In this document: one piece after another, positions 1 to 12,780 of the stretch
Position numbering within the stretch: the first letter of the stretch is position 1
Layout of the letters: the number at the start of each line of letters is the position of its first letter
DNA from: Carnegiea gigantea
Taxonomy: Eukaryota; Streptophyta; Magnoliopsida; Caryophyllales; Cactaceae
Assembly (NCBI GenBank): GCA_029747015.1
Contig: JAKOGI010000107.1
Span: forward strand, 441,606 to 505,605
Direction: 5' to 3'
DNA length: 64,000 bases
The notes under the pieces: generated by a model
Told to the model about the DNA's origin: nothing
Seen by the model: the letters and a program-made list of their open reading frames with translations, nothing else
The model's database searches: none
Program-made: the position numbers and the translations under genes

Positions 1-640
1 GTTCTAATCAAAATCACAACTTCAATCAATAACAATAACATGCCAAGGAGTGCGAAACTTGAATTAAAACGTAAGAGAAAGGGTAGAAAAGTGTACTATG
101 AATAATTTGCTGCGATAATCTTCCGAAGGCGTAAACGGAATCCAATCCAAAGCTTTGAATTCAATAACAACAAAAAGTAAACCTAAGAACCCTAGAAGTC
201 GCCTATCTCGAGAGAGGAGAGGAAATTCGAATCCAAAAACTCCGATTACAACGCACGCAAATTGATAAAACGGGAGAAACTAAAGTGGCACGGTCGTGCC
301 ACCAGGCACGGGTCCCCCGTGCCACTTTTCTGACTTTTGTTTCTTCGCTTCTTTGGGTGGCACGCTCGTGCCACCTGGCCTGAAATCACCGTGCCGCCTA
401 CTTTAGCTCAAGATTGTTCCTTTTTGCTCCAATTTAGCGCGGCATTGGCTTGTTTTTCTCATTTATTCAAGTCAGATTCCTGTAAACACGAAAACACAAC
501 TTTTAGGTGGATTTGAGATAAACAATGAATAATCGATCTCTAAACTCACGAAATTATACCAGAAACTGCCGAGTTAAGAGGTAAAAACCATGCCTAAAAG
601 TGTGTAAAATAGAGGTTTATCAAGCACACATCACGTAAAC
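1..640. other. Unassigned left edge, possibly an LTR fragment
   Basis: No gene is supported here. The stretch is less AT-rich than its surroundings and contains two 18-bp near-perfect palindromes, at 285-302 and 357-374, each made of GTGGCACG and CGTGCCAC arms around a two-base centre. Partial copies of the same word lie between them. It could be the end of an LTR retrotransposon that starts outside the window, but no partner LTR, primer site or target duplication is visible. Confidence 0.3.
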
Positions 641-1095
641 ATACATATACCAATAACCAAATAGGAATTATTCTTAGAGAACATTACATTATGTCATGAG
701 CTAGTATACATTTTTAGTGAGCAGGACATATATTGTACTGAGCAGAGAATCATTTTTAGTGAGCTATAGAGAATTGATTATAATGAACATTTCCCTTGCA
801 GATGTATATCTTGATAAAGTTCTCCTCACAAGGATAGTTGAGAGATAATTTCTAACAATCAAAGGCTGGACTATAGAAAAGTTGAAGGAAAGAGTGAAAG
901 AAGAGAGAAAGGCTAATCAAGTTGGTAACAAAGAAGTGACAAAAGGTTTTGGAAATGGCAGAGTGGAGACTCCAACACAAATGAATAGAGAAGAGCATCC
1001 TGAACAAGCCAAAGAAACTCAGCCATAAAAGGATGAGCAGCCAAGAATGTTTTCACAAAATGATGAAACATAAATGATGTCAACATATAGAAGAT

Positions 1096-3909
1096 ATGGA
1101 AGATACGGCTGAAGTAAAGAAGGCTTTAGTGAGTGCATTCAAGAGATATAGAACCTTTATAACATACTTGTCAAAAAGGTACAAAAACAATGAAGCACTC
1201 AAGAAAATAAGAGATGCAGCCATAAGCATGTTCTCTTCATATTGTGAGGCTCAAATATCAAAATCACCACCAATGGGACATAAAGAAAAAGGAGATGAAA
1301 GATCTGAGATACCATCATTCAGTTAGGATGATGAACGGAGGAACAAAGTTGCTATAGTAGTGGCAATAATCAAATTAGAGAATGCTTTTGTAGAGTACAA
1401 ACAAATCACCAGCAGTCGCAAAGCCAAAAGTCCAAGAAATAAAAGTCCTACATCCAGAAAAAGGGGTAATGATATGCCAAGTTTCAAGTTGATTGATGAC
1501 AGCCAAAGCCCAGCTCCTCCAACATCAGCACCACCAACAACACTTCAAATGCAACCACCCTCCAGCCCCTACAAAAAACACTTCAGACACCATCGCTCTT
1601 CCCCCCAACACAAACACTACAGGCACCAGCACCCTCCCCAGCACCAGTTGAGAAACAACAGCACCACAACCATCACAAGCTCTCGAGACACAACCACCAC
1701 TGCAAACATTTGAGATACCACTGCTAATTCCAGAGACATAATCAGAGCAAAGGGACAAGGACATGGCAACCCCAATACAATCAGCAATTGAGCAAGAAAA
1801 GATTGAAACAAAAGGGTAGAAAACAACAGAAAGAGAGCAAGCAAAGAAAAAATCTCCTCGAAAAGAAGATAACAAAAAGATAGCAGCACAGAAAGCTGGT
1901 AAGAATGTTCAGTGACTAGAATGTTACTTTTAGTGAGTAGAATATAATTTTTAGTGAGTTATGGGCAAGTTATTGACAGTTGACAATTGTATGTTACAGT
2001 GAGTTAGAATGACACATCTAGTGAGCACACATCAGTTTTAGATGGCTCTAGGAACAAGCAAAGAGGACTTTATTGGTAGCGAACATTATTTGTTTTTTAG
2101 TGAGCTGGCGTGCATTTTCAGTGACTAGAAGATATATTCTAGTGAATAGAATGTATATCTTAGTGAGCAGAACATACAGTTTACTGAGCAATTGGCCATA
2201 TTATGTATTTAGTGAGCATAACAAATATTTTAGTGAGCAGAACATATATTTTAGCGAGCAGTGAACTACATTATGTATTTAGTGAGCTATATTATCATCA
2301 AGTCTGATATAATGTCTTGTAAAAGAAGAGCATATCAAGAAGAAAAGACATCAACCAAAGAGAGACAAAGGACCAATGAAAAAATCCTACTGCTCTCCTT
2401 TTGTGAAAAAAATCACAAAGCTTACAGGGAAATCGTTAGGCCAAGAGAAGACGGTTGCTAATTATGTATTCCATCAATCAGAGAACCTTGATTCCAAGTA
2501 AGCACAAAACTCCTAGATTTCAAAAACCAATGACAAAAAACACTTACAAACACTTAAATTACACTGAATATAAACTTACATTTTTTTTTCCTTTTCATAT
2601 TGTATCAGTGAATAATTGTTTGACATTGAAACATATATTGCAAATTGGTATCACTTGTCAATCATACGTCTAGGGGAATACATTGATGCACATGTAATCA
2701 ATGTCTGGGTTGCTATCCTTAATAACTTAGAGGGAAAAAGAAGTGAAGGCTCCCCAAGAAGATTTTTTGCACCGATTGATGCAATGATAATTATATTCTT
2801 ATTTCTGTTCACAAATTCAAATACTCAAACACCCATTAATACTAATGCAAAAATGCATTCAGCTTTGGAACCCATGATAAATGCAACAAAATTAGAAGAG
2901 GCGAGGCACATTAATTTTAAAACAATACTTGAGAGAGAATTTCAGAGATGTGATAAATGGGTAATGCTCAAACGGTTGCAACGGGTAGGCATTAATCTAA
3001 TACATTTAATTGTGTATTAAACTACCCCATCATATAATATTATTCATCTTCCAATTTAAAGGTGTTCTTTCCGATATGTCACAAGCAGCACTTCTTCATC
3101 ATCTGTTTTGATTTAAAGGAAGAGAGGCTTGACATAATGGACAACATCCAGGTAACAACTTCATACAAAACCACATATGGCGAAACACATCTATTAGTGG
3201 TATGTTCAAATATTTACTCATTCATTTAATTTGGAATAAGTCAACAGTTGCATTTCATGAATCACATAGTGCACGCACTGACATGTTTGGCGAGCTAACA
3301 CACATATTTAGTGAACTAACACACATATTTAGTGAGCTGATAAACATATTTAGTGTGCTGAAAATGAATGATGGAAAAATTGTTACTTGGTGAGCTAACA
3401 CATATATTTAGTGAGCTATTAAATAATTCCAGTGAGCTGAACAAAAATGTTGGTTATACACTGGCAAAAGCTTTTAGAAGATTTCATCAGGACAGTGTTG
3501 GCCATCCCAAACATGAAATTGCTAAGAAAATGAAAGCAGTTTGAATGAGAATGCCATGGAGAATAACAGATAATGTCACAGACTGTGGAATATTCTGCAT
3601 AAGGCACATTGAGTCATACTTCAGCCAAATAGGTAAATAGGACTGTGGTTTCAAGAAGAATGAAGTAAGTCTACAAAAATATTTTATATGCAAAAATGTC
3701 TTGGAATAAGTATAAAATATATTAATTAAAAAACCACAAATGTTTTGTTTTCTTTTTTTTGTTTACAGGACAAGAATTTGCTTGATGTAATGAGAGTATG
3801 GTACTGTTATGAGATCATCAACAATGAAGAAAATATATACAAGAATAGCGTGAAGAGGCTCGCTAAGGAGTTCCATGATAAAGAACACACAAAAATGAAT
3901 GCAAATTGA
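1096..3909 (+). pseudogene. ULP1-type (C48) cysteine protease relic of a Mutator-like element
   Basis: The C-terminal catalytic part is recognisable. A conserved helix region lies at about 2665-2790. A histidine segment (HKQHFF, then CFDLK) and an aspartate segment (IMDN) lie at about 3060-3150, and a catalytic-cysteine segment (DCGIF) at about 3580-3600. A last exon spans 3769-3909, with a clear acceptor (TTTACAG before 3769) and a stop TGA at 3907-3909. A plausible donor sits at about 3663 and another after the IMDN segment at about 3150. The 5' half (1096-1900) is lysine-rich, then proline/serine-rich, as in transposon ULP1 proteins. In-frame stops just before the catalytic cysteine and again shortly after it mark a pseudogene. 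ULP1 enzymes process SUMO; the transposon-borne forms have no settled role. The 5' start is uncertain and may lie near 780. Confidence 0.6.
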
Positions 3910-5350
3910 AGCCAACCTCAAGTACCAAAAGCATAAGTAATGAACCTTGCTTTAGTTAGACTAACCTTTGGAGCTAATGTACCCAATACTATCATATGAA
4001 TTCGATTACTATGCTTAGACTTAATGATGGTGAAGTATTATTATGCAGTATTTATTATTGAATATTTCATATCTTTCACTATACTTAATTCCAGTGAGCT
4101 AGCAGGTAAAACCAGTGAGCTCCAAGGATTCTATAGTGAGTAACAGTGTAAACTAACTCAGACCACTAATATGATATAAATTTACAACTATTATTAACAA
4201 AATTATTCAAATATTGAAGTGTACACAATCTCATTGTTAAAGAATACTATTCTTTTATAATGTTAAATCATCAAAAAATTTGTAAATAGTTTTGTAAATT
4301 ATAGTGAACTAATGGATAAAACTAGTGAGCTATGATTCTTCAGCAGTGAGGAGCATATTATATGTTTTAAAAGTATTCAACATATTATAAACTTTAAAAT
4401 TATTCAACATGATTTCCTAAATTTTTGAATAAAAAAATAAATCTCATCACATCACAAAAAAAAATCATAATGAATTAAAATACAAGTTTGCAATTTATTA
4501 ATCAAATACAAATTTATATTTGAATTTTTATTTTAAAAAAACTACCGTATGTGCCAGATATAAAATCTTCATTAATGCTAGAAGCCAATGCCATGTCCTA
4601 GAAATGCACAGCACACATTACTTATAGTGAGCAAAATATAATTGTTAGAGAACATGAAAGAAAACGATAAGCAAATAGAAAATCATAAATATATGATCAT
4701 ACCAAAATTTTATGCTTGATTCCCAGGTAACTTGTTTCACAAAATAAATTAGCATATACATATGTTTAGTGAGCCAACGTATAAATGTAATGAGTGGAAC
4801 CTGTATGACTAACAGAGTGAGAATTGAAAAACTAGTGAGCCTATACACATTTGTAGTGAGCAGATACACCATATTAGTGAGCGTATTACCGTTGAATGTT
4901 AAGAGCTTCAAAAGGAGGATTCAACTGATTGGTAAGAATGCCATTGCTATTTGGTTGCCTCAATCTTTCATCAAAAATCAAGCTAAAAACTCTATACATT
5001 TCATTAAAATTTACTGCTGAATTAGATGCGCCTGCTGGATTAGATGAACCTATAGCAATAACCTAAAACATCATAGAAAAAACATATTTTTAGCGAGCAT
5101 ATACATATGTTTGGTGAGCCAACATATAAATGTAATGAGTGGAACCTGTACAACTAACAATATGAGAACTGAAAAGTGAAGTGAGCCAACACACATTTGT
5201 AGCGAGCAGATACATATATTAGTGAGCGTATTAACACTCTTAGCGAGCCAAAACACAGTATATTTTTGGTGGATCAACAAATTCATAAAGTCCAGAAAGA
5301 TATTATTATAAGAAATATAACTAATTCACTAAGATTGTAAATACAATTTA
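3910..5350. other. Non-coding middle of the Mutator-like element
   Basis: No gene is supported. The stretch separates the convergent ULP1 and FAR1 relics and is AT-rich, with AGTGAGC clusters at 4090-4340, 4620-4885 and 5090-5250. Two blocks, about 4740-4890 and 5080-5250, are near-duplicates of each other: both contain a GTGAGCCAACATATAAATG-like line and an ATGAGTGGAACCTGTA line. Confidence 0.45.
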
Positions 5351-5359
5351 AACTGAGGT

Positions 5360-7480
5360 TATGATACATCTCCTCCATTCCTTGAAGAAAACCTTGCATT
5401 TCTTAGTCTTTCAATGTTTGACATTGTTCCAATTTACTCTTCCTGCTTACATTCCTTTGACCTTTCTTTCTAGAACCCTTAGGGTTCTAAAAAGATTTTA
5501 TTACCACATTAGACTGTTGATCGTTTTATGTGTCAGAAACATGAACTGAACCCCCACCAACACTAACGTCAACCTTTAACTTGGCAAAAACTTCTTTACA
5601 TAGCTTTCTTACTTGGGTATTAGATTCACTTGCAAGATGTAATGACTTAAACTACCTATGCATCTGAACTATCCATATGGAACTAGGAAAATCAACAGCA
5701 TTAACACTTAGAGCTTTTTCTACAACTCGGGGCGGCCTAGCTAGCCTAGTCCATCATTTCAAAATATATTGATCAGAAACTTTAAGTACATAAGGAATGT
5801 TGAAAATATACAAATAATGGCAGCAAAGAATACCGCTCTCAATGTACTTTTTCTAGTCACAAATAATATTTTGATCTGGAAGATTAAACCTAACCACAAA
5901 CCCAAACTTCTTCGAAAAGCGATTCTTATAAACAACATATGTATGCTCTATACCATAAGGGGTTTCACTTGAGCTAAGAAGATCTTGACAACACCCTTGC
6001 CCTTTAATGTATTCATTCTCAAACACTTTGCACAAGTTGTTCGCATAGATTTTCGAAGCATTCTGCAAAAGGCTAACATATGGCAAATACATCTGAGGGA
6101 ACCCATTCTTATTTTTCACATTCTCGTCCTTCTCCTTAATCCTCTACTCAATAACGACATCACATAATATATTGTAAAAATCAAACAAACATCTTTGACA
6201 AAGAAGCATTTGTAAACTCACTTTTTTATGACGATAAAATGCCACCAGAAAACATCCTTGCAGAAACCTGGACATCATTTTTCTTTTAATTGATACAAGC
6301 TAACCAACCAAGCATTTTCAGCACATTTATACTCTTCAACTAGCCTAGCACAAAAAAATAGTGAGTACAAAGTAATAAGTCAGTGAGCAGAAATATGTGA
6401 CCTTGGTGAACACATAATAAACAGTAGTAGAAAGGGGCTCACTTGTGCCAACAAAAATTAAACTCTGCTTCTGTAACACATCTCATCAAAGCATAGTCAA
6501 ACTTATCAACAAAGCTACCCAAAACCCTAAGATGATCGATATTCTTTTTTGAATTCTCTAAGATATGCCAAGCACACAACCTATGCTTTGCCAAAGGGAA
6601 GACCTTTTCAAGAGTATTTGCCATAGAAAATGCTTGGTCTGTCATCATAGTTCTCGGTTGCACATTACCCGTAGCTTCCAAAAATGTTTCAAACAATCAA
6701 ACAAAGCTCTCAACCTTCTCATTCATCAAAAATCAGCATTCAACCATAACATTCTTTGCATGATGATTCATACAAACAAAAGGTGCGCATATAATCTCAT
6801 AACGGTTGGTCTAATATGTCGTGTCAAATACAAGGAGATCACCAAACAACAAATAGTTAGATTTCATTTGTGAATCTCTCTAAAGAACCTCATCAAGCAA
6901 TCATCGTCATCCAATTTAAACTTATAAAAAAATCTAGTTCATTGGCATATCTAGTTTCTAAAACACACATTAAATAATTGGCATCACCCCCGTCTAAAGT
7001 CCTTTTGGCTTCATTTACAATATTATTATAGGCATCCCTTTCACTAAATCCGAGTAATGGCGAACCCCAAACCTCATTTCATAGAAGCCGGTAAGCATGA
7101 GAAACTTTCATACCATTTCTCCTCATCTTTTGGAAAAAATCAACATAAGCTTTTTCAACTTTTTTTTATGTGACTTCAACTTATAAACCTTATTTTCCAA
7201 AAAGAATTCATGATTATGAATCATGTCATGCTTCTTGCAAACCCATTCCCCATTAACTTCAATGTAAAAGATAGCTCTTGCTTTATAATTGCACTGCAAC
7301 TCTGTTTTGTAAATGTCTTATCTTTTTTCCCAGGACACCTTTTGACACCTTATTTGCTGTAACAAAACTCCCTCGAATGCACCTCTTGTGAATCCTCTCT
7401 CCTCCGCAACTTGTCACATCTTATGGAAAACCCCTTACAGAAAGCATACTCATTATATACCTCAAATGCTACATCTGTAG
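5360..7480 (-). pseudogene. FAR1-type Mutator (MULE) transposase relic
   Basis: Read on the minus strand, fragments fall in the order expected for FAR1-like MULE transposases. At about 7460-7200 is a FAR1-type DNA-binding remnant with the HNHE signature. At about 7000-6900 is a segment containing GDANYLM. At 6696-6439 is the MULE transposase core, with a TDQA segment followed by FPLAKHRLCAWHI. At about 6119-5853 is the region before the zinc finger, and at about 5880-5735 a SWIM-type zinc finger remnant (ESGILCCH) followed by an YILK-W-T-like motif. A basic FAR1-type tail runs to about 5360. The first SWIM cysteine pair is disrupted, and stops and frameshifts separate the pieces. The relatives are transposases or their domesticated transcription factors (FHY3/FAR1); this copy belongs to a transposon. 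Confidence 0.7.
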
Positions 7481-8429
7481 AACTAACCCTTTTACTAATC
7501 AATTCTATTCATTAGCTTCCTTCACTTCAGCAACACATTCATCATCAACATCTACACATTTCTCCTTATCAATCACAACAAAATTAGACATAGCAATAAC
7601 AATATTACCATCACCAGGCACAACATAATTGCACTTAGAAGCCACGTTTTTCTCATTTGAAACACCAGCAGGATTACACAAAACTCTACCATAATCATCG
7701 ACATCAACAACCCAGTAACAGAATGATTTACTGTAGATAGCAGAAATGAAGTATCATATGCAAAAACAAACATGATTTTTGTGGTGTGCTATAATGTATA
7801 ATTGGTGAGCACAACCTAAATCCTAGTGAGCCAAATGTTTTTTTTTTTTTTTTAAGTGAGCAAAGAAGTGCTCTATCATTACAGTGTGTTCTTTGCCAAC
7901 ATCATCTACATAATATGATATTCACTAATATCAACAATCAACTATCACATGTTATCACTTATTCAAATGATAAGCCATTTTTTAAAGATTAAAATTTGAT
8001 TAGCACCATCAGATTTTGAAATTTAGTCAAAATGATTAGCATCAACAGTGGCATTAGGGACACTAGCAAGAGTGGGTCTTAGCTGAACAACCAATGTACA
8101 TGAAGACCTAGAAGCTCCAATATCAGTATTAGTTTGTTGGTAGGGAAGGCAATTGACAACATTTATATCTACTAATTTTCCATCTCAGAACCCCCTCCCT
8201 TTAAATGACATCATATTCAGGTGCTTACGTTTACTGATAGAAACTTGCTAGAAATGTTAGATGTAAAGTGTCATGAGATGTTAAGAACCATCAACATTGT
8301 AATTTAATATTTTGTTCGAAATCTGGATAGCTAAAAAGGCCAAGTTTGAACTATTTTTTCCAGCTTAGATTGTACAGGCAAGCAAAATGCCTCTTTAAAC
8401 TTCATCTGTCTGTGAAATAGTAGGTAGTC

Positions 8430-8560
8430 TACTATTTTTAAATCCAGGGTCAATTGAAACTAGTTTTTCTTTAATTTTGCAATTTAGTGGTAGGGCTGCT
8501 ACATTAGACCACCCCACACCCTGCTTTTTGGCAGAATTTTTTAGGTATTAGATTTGGAAT
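8430..8560 (+). repeat. Possible old SINE 3' part
   Basis: The stretch reads like the decayed 3' part of a plant tRNA-derived SINE: a GGTCAATTGAAAC start, a TCTTTAATTTTGCAATTTAG middle, a GGTAGGGCTGCTACATTAGA segment and CACCCCACACCC. It falls in the block (about 8305-8565) that is missing from the paralogous unit 2, as expected for an insertion. There is no poly(A/T) tail or clear target duplication, so the call is weak. Confidence 0.3.
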
Positions 8561-8799
8561 ATTATAAGCTAATATTAGTCAAAACATATGAACTGATAGT
8601 TACTTAACAAACAAGACATCATAAGAATATAAAAGATGACAAATCTTATGTTAAAAATAGTCTGCATATCTAACCGCAAACAGTCCATAAAATAGAGGTA
8701 ACTAAAAGCAAATACATTATGAAATAACTTTCACATATTATCAACCCAGAGAATTCCAACTACTAGGCGTATCGATTCTCGTTGCATCCATCTTTCATA

Positions 8800-9400
8800 T
8801 TTTCAGTGTGACCCTCACTAAGATTACTATGATGGTACTAATCATTGACATCAACAAATCTTCCTTGAGCATAACTAACAAGTTGAGTTATATCATCCAA
8901 ATTAGTATCATCAATATCTCCATCAATACACAAGACATAACCAAGGAAGAATCCCCCCATATCAAAAGCTTCCTTGGGCCTAATTGGTTGAGGAAGCAAC
9001 CGATCATGATTTGTTCCATCTTAGACAAATACTACAGCTTGAGATGCAAACACAAACGGCTCATTGTGCAAATGATCACCATTACGTATCGAATAAGAAA
9101 ATTGACAACAATAAAACCCGCACTTATCTCGCTTCAACCCTCTACCAAATGTGACACCAACCTAGCTAGTCACATCTAAGATAGCTTTGAATCTACCATA
9201 GTAATTCATCTCAATTATATCAGTTAGGCCCCATAGTATGCGATGTCATCAAGAATAGGTCTTTTGCCACTAATATTTGCATAGCTTCATGTTTGTGGAA
9301 CCACTACAACCCTAAAATTTTTAGTTTTCTTATTCCTTTCACACTCTTTGATCTGAAATTTATAGCCAATTTTAACGTCTCAACCTGAAGTCCTAGCTAT
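8800..9400 (-). pseudogene. DUF4216-like C-terminal segment of the TNP2 transposase, unit 1
   Basis: The reverse strand shows a YYGRFKAILDV-like stretch at about 9210, then EPFVFASQA and VVFV at about 9060, then a conserved acidic tail around 8830-8940 rich in D, I and DD. This matches the DUF4216 region that follows DUF4218 in CACTA TNP2 proteins. Several stops interrupt it. Unit 2 has the same segment at about 37190-37690. Confidence 0.5.
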
Positions 9401-10149
9401 AGGCAAGGGGCCCATTACTAATGATTTGATGTCCTCTATGATTATCTCATCATATTCACTCTTTGCATCGTTTACCTATTACATGTAAAATAAACTTAGA
9501 ATTAGCAATATTAAATAATTAAATAATATTATTTCAAATTCAACACTAACAAAAGTTTGCAAAATTTCTCAACCATTTAGAAAATTGCTCTTTATGCAAA
9601 CGATGTACTTCATGTGTTGATGGATGACTTCTTCGATTAACTCTCTTAAGGTACGCAATATGATCTGTACATTTTAATAAATTAAAAATTAATATATTTA
9701 GCAACAAAAATTCTTAGGTAATCTGATGAAGAAATTAGTTTTTTTGTAATTACTCTCTTAAAGACTCAATTTCTTTGGGTTCATAATTTAAAAGCATGAA
9801 TTGATGTGCTTTAGTTTGTTTTTTCATCCGTATTAAATCCTTCAATTATTCCATAAGGTTGCCTACAATTAGGAAAAAGAAATGACTCTCCACTATGGTT
9901 TGGTGCAATACTGTGTACATGATTCCTAGTAGAGTTCAATGATTCTATCTCTGTGTCTTCTAAGTATTAAGAGTAGAACACTATGCATTCTTGCACAAGA
10001 TACGGTTGTGCCATGCAGCCTTCAAGTCATGCTTTATTGTGCATGTCTCTATTTAAAATGAGCAAATACCTAATCTAATAGAAAAAAACTTTCTTAAAAT
10101 TATTTAGGGTATAACATAATTAGTTTCAATAATAGCAAAGCAAATATTG

Positions 10150-10600
10150 AATTCAATTCACTTACCTCTCTATTTAGTACATCTATCCATATAGCACTGG
10201 GCTGAAAAGGTTAGCATCATTGGCCAAGTGAACAGCTAGATGCACCATAGTGATGAAAAAGGTCAGTAGAAAGGTCTTTTCCACATTAGAAAGAGTTACA
10301 ATGATCTTGTCCTCAAGTAATTCAAAATTTTGTATTGCAAGTGATTTAGAACATATCGCTTGAAGGAACTCACATAATTCAATCAAAGTGGCTGCTACCT
10401 TTTCATACAATGCTTATCTTATCGCTAATGAAAGAATATGTTGCAAAAGCACATGATAACGGTGGTTTTCTAGTCCAATGTGAAATATTGGAGGCATAAC
10501 CGTAAGAAACTTTGACATTCTGAAAAATTTCACAAAAACAATCTTGGAAGATGAATTCATATTAAAAGGTGTATGACATAAAAATTTTCTTGCCAAGCTA
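10150..10600 (-). pseudogene. DUF4218-like segment of the TNP2 transposase, unit 1
   Basis: A 75-residue open piece at 10410-10183 contains LIELCEFLQAICSK, an LLEDKIIVTL segment and ITMVHLAVHLANDA, the core of DUF4218, which follows the transposase core in CACTA TNP2 proteins. A second open piece at 10596-10414 lies upstream in the same strand. Unit 2 (38460-38720) and unit 3 (63576-63815) carry the same domain. Confidence 0.65.
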
Positions 10601-11169
10601 GTTTGTTAAGGTCACAAATGTAGTCTTATATCCATCACTTATAAAATACATCAAGCATTCAAGTTGCCTCTTTTGATTTCTACTCAATATTTATGAGAGT
10701 ATCTGCTGCATTATCATGCGCATCTTTCTCTAAGTGCATCACATCAACATTATGTTGCAAAAGATTAAACTTCTAATAAGTTGAAAAAGTATGCTTCTTT
10801 TCTTTCATGTTTTCTCTTGATCCCACTAATTAATCGCTTGCTCTAGTGTCTTTCCAAGGACAAAATGTATGTTCTTTAATTGCTTAACACTCGTGATGCT
10901 GTTGGAGGGATAGGTGTAGGCTTTTGCTCTTTTGCATTATCAAATGACTTTGCATCATTGAGATACTTATGTCTGCATCTAAGAACTGATGATGACCCAT
11001 GTAACGAAACTTCTTAACATGTTATACCAATTTGAATAAGTATCTTCATTTGAAATAAGACATGCAAGCCCACAATAGGTACACTATCCAAATAAATTAC
11101 TGTAAAGCTGAAAATCATTCATGGTCCATTTAATGCAACAAATAACTGCAAGGTCTCCTTACAGTAAGC

Positions 11170-12350
11170 ATTATATGTAGGAATGCCAATCTCTTACAAT
11201 TCCTTCAACACATTTATAAGAGGCTGTAAGTAAAGATCAGTATTATTTCCAATAGCTTATAGGCTAGGGACAAGAAATGAGATCATAAAGTATTCCTTCT
11301 TCATACATAACCACATGAGTGAGTTATATGGCATTAGATTTACTGGCCATGTACCATATGTACTTGCTAGGCGCAACCTTATATTTCTAGGGTGTTCGTA
11401 AAAATTTGAATAGTAAGGTATCAAATGCCTTCCATGCTTTTGCATTCGCAGGACAATGTAAGATACCATCCTTTTGGCATTTATCATGACATCTGCTATT
11501 CTAGATGACATGAATAGCATTTGCAAGTGTGACATAAGTGGAAAGTTATCTCAAAATTTTTTGAGGAATCTCACTCACTTTCTGGGAATTTTTCTTCCCA
11601 TTCAAGTTTGACGTATCCTCATTCTTGTCATCATTGGGTTCTTTCCATCTTGGAGCTTTAAACACTGAGCATTCTTGGCTTCATAAATAGTTTTCGATAT
11701 TTTCTCTCACTTTGGTAATGCTTTCTTAAAGATCTTTAGCAAGACACCAAATGTATCACTCTAGCCAAACTGACATTTCATATAATAAAGATTGAACATA
11801 AAAAGAAGTTTGGAGTAATTCATTCATCCTGGACATAACTTAATCTCAACATCTTTTAACAACGTCATAAAATTTTCTACATTAGATGATCAACATCATT
11901 GGATAGTTCTGATGTGGATCATTCTGAGTTTGACTTCGTGAACTTGTCTCCATCAATACCTATGTTTTTGTAATCTACATAAATCAGAAAAGTCTCACGG
12001 AGCATGGAAGACATGTCGTCACCTCTATGTTCATTTGATTGGTACTCATAATTATTTGAATTCATTGATGAGATTCCATGATCTATACTTCTAAATGCTT
12101 TGTCCAAATCATGCATAGGACCATTAATAATTAAATGGTCATGTGTATCCCCCCTGCTCTTTAGATAGTAACAGACACATCTTTTATAAGACAAGGGATC
12201 TTTTGGTAAGTCGAAGCCTCGTCAAACACAAGGTTTAAGTATCTCTCTAATACATACTTATACTCTTGATTGGAAGGATTATAATCATCAACCTCTTGTT
12301 TGAATAGGTAGTCATAATAATTTCCGTTGAAATGTAACAAATGATTAGTT
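11170..12350 (-). pseudogene. CACTA transposase core (Transposase_21 type), unit 1
   Basis: The minus-strand piece at 11535-11257 has MINAKRMVSYI, HPRNIRLRLAS, TWPVNLMPYNS and CMKKEYFM. These match the family pattern DPRNVRLGLA, then WPV-L-PYN-P-W, then CMK--Y-MLSLLIPG. Farther 5' on the same strand, 12194-11919 holds the N-terminal part, with a GDDMSSML segment. Stops and small indels separate the fragments. The enzyme would cut and join CACTA ends in the nucleus; this copy cannot. Confidence 0.7.
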
Positions 12351-12775
12351 CTTTATAAGAAACTAGTCCTTATTCATACCCTAGAATATTAAAAAATAAA
12401 TCAGATTGATGATAAACCAAGTTGAGTAACCACGTAAATAAAAAAATAAAAAGAAATCATCGAAGAATGATCACCATTAGAACTAAAACTAGCCAAAAAA
12501 AAAAAAGCATGACTGTCATATTTTTGCTTTAACTAGGTTACCCTAGGCAAATATTCATTACAAGGACCCAGAAAATACTTCAAACGAAATTACTTACTCA
12601 TCGAAAGTTACTGAAAGGCACTAGATGCATCCATAGGTGACCCAAATCATCTTTTTGATAGAAGGATATGTCCTAACAACTCATACCCTTCGTAACCCTT
12701 GAATGCCTTATTGTTAATGAAATATCATCAATGTGATGCAAATTCAGCATACTTAGTGTGGCTAGACAATGATTG

Positions 12776-12780
<5 letters not shown>

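Larger units (their letters stand above)
711..7860 (+). repeat. Dispersed AGTGAGC word, same-strand clusters
   Basis: A word usually seen as TTTAGTGAGC followed by AGAACATAT, TAACACA or CAACATA-like sequence recurs in clusters at about 711-765, 1930-2290, 3285-3440, 4090-4340, 4620-4885, 5090-5250, 6360-6390 and 7800-7860. I count about 25 exact AGTGAGC copies and some 15 one-mismatch variants (AGCGAGC, GGTGAGC, AGTGAAC, AGTGAGT). All noted copies read on the plus strand, spaced roughly 20-60 bases within a cluster. The pattern resembles degenerate subterminal repeats of DNA transposons, but it persists through the interior of the element. Confidence 0.6.
680..7870. mobile_element. Degenerate Mutator-like element with ULP1 and FAR1-type genes
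   Basis: The interval holds a ULP1-type protease relic on the plus strand (about 1.0-3.9 kb) and a FAR1/MULE transposase relic on the minus strand (about 7.5-5.36 kb), facing each other. Capture of a ULP1-like peptidase by Mutator-like elements is known in plants (Kaonashi-type elements), which supports reading the two as one unit. The extent is set by the first and last clusters of the AGTGAGC word (about 711 and 7860), not by proven ends: no terminal inverted repeat or 9-bp target duplication was found. Its right edge abuts the start of the duplicated CACTA unit at about 7.89 kb. Both genes carry stop codons, so the element is dead. Confidence 0.55.

Noticed and set aside
1525..1889. Two minus-strand frames of about 90-116 codons
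   Set aside because: They mirror the proline/serine-rich part of the ULP1 relic on the plus strand and have cysteine/valine/serine low complexity.
7100..7500. A separate domesticated FAR1 host gene
   Set aside because: The fragments have the stop density of their surroundings and share the element's repeat field. No open frame supports a retained gene.
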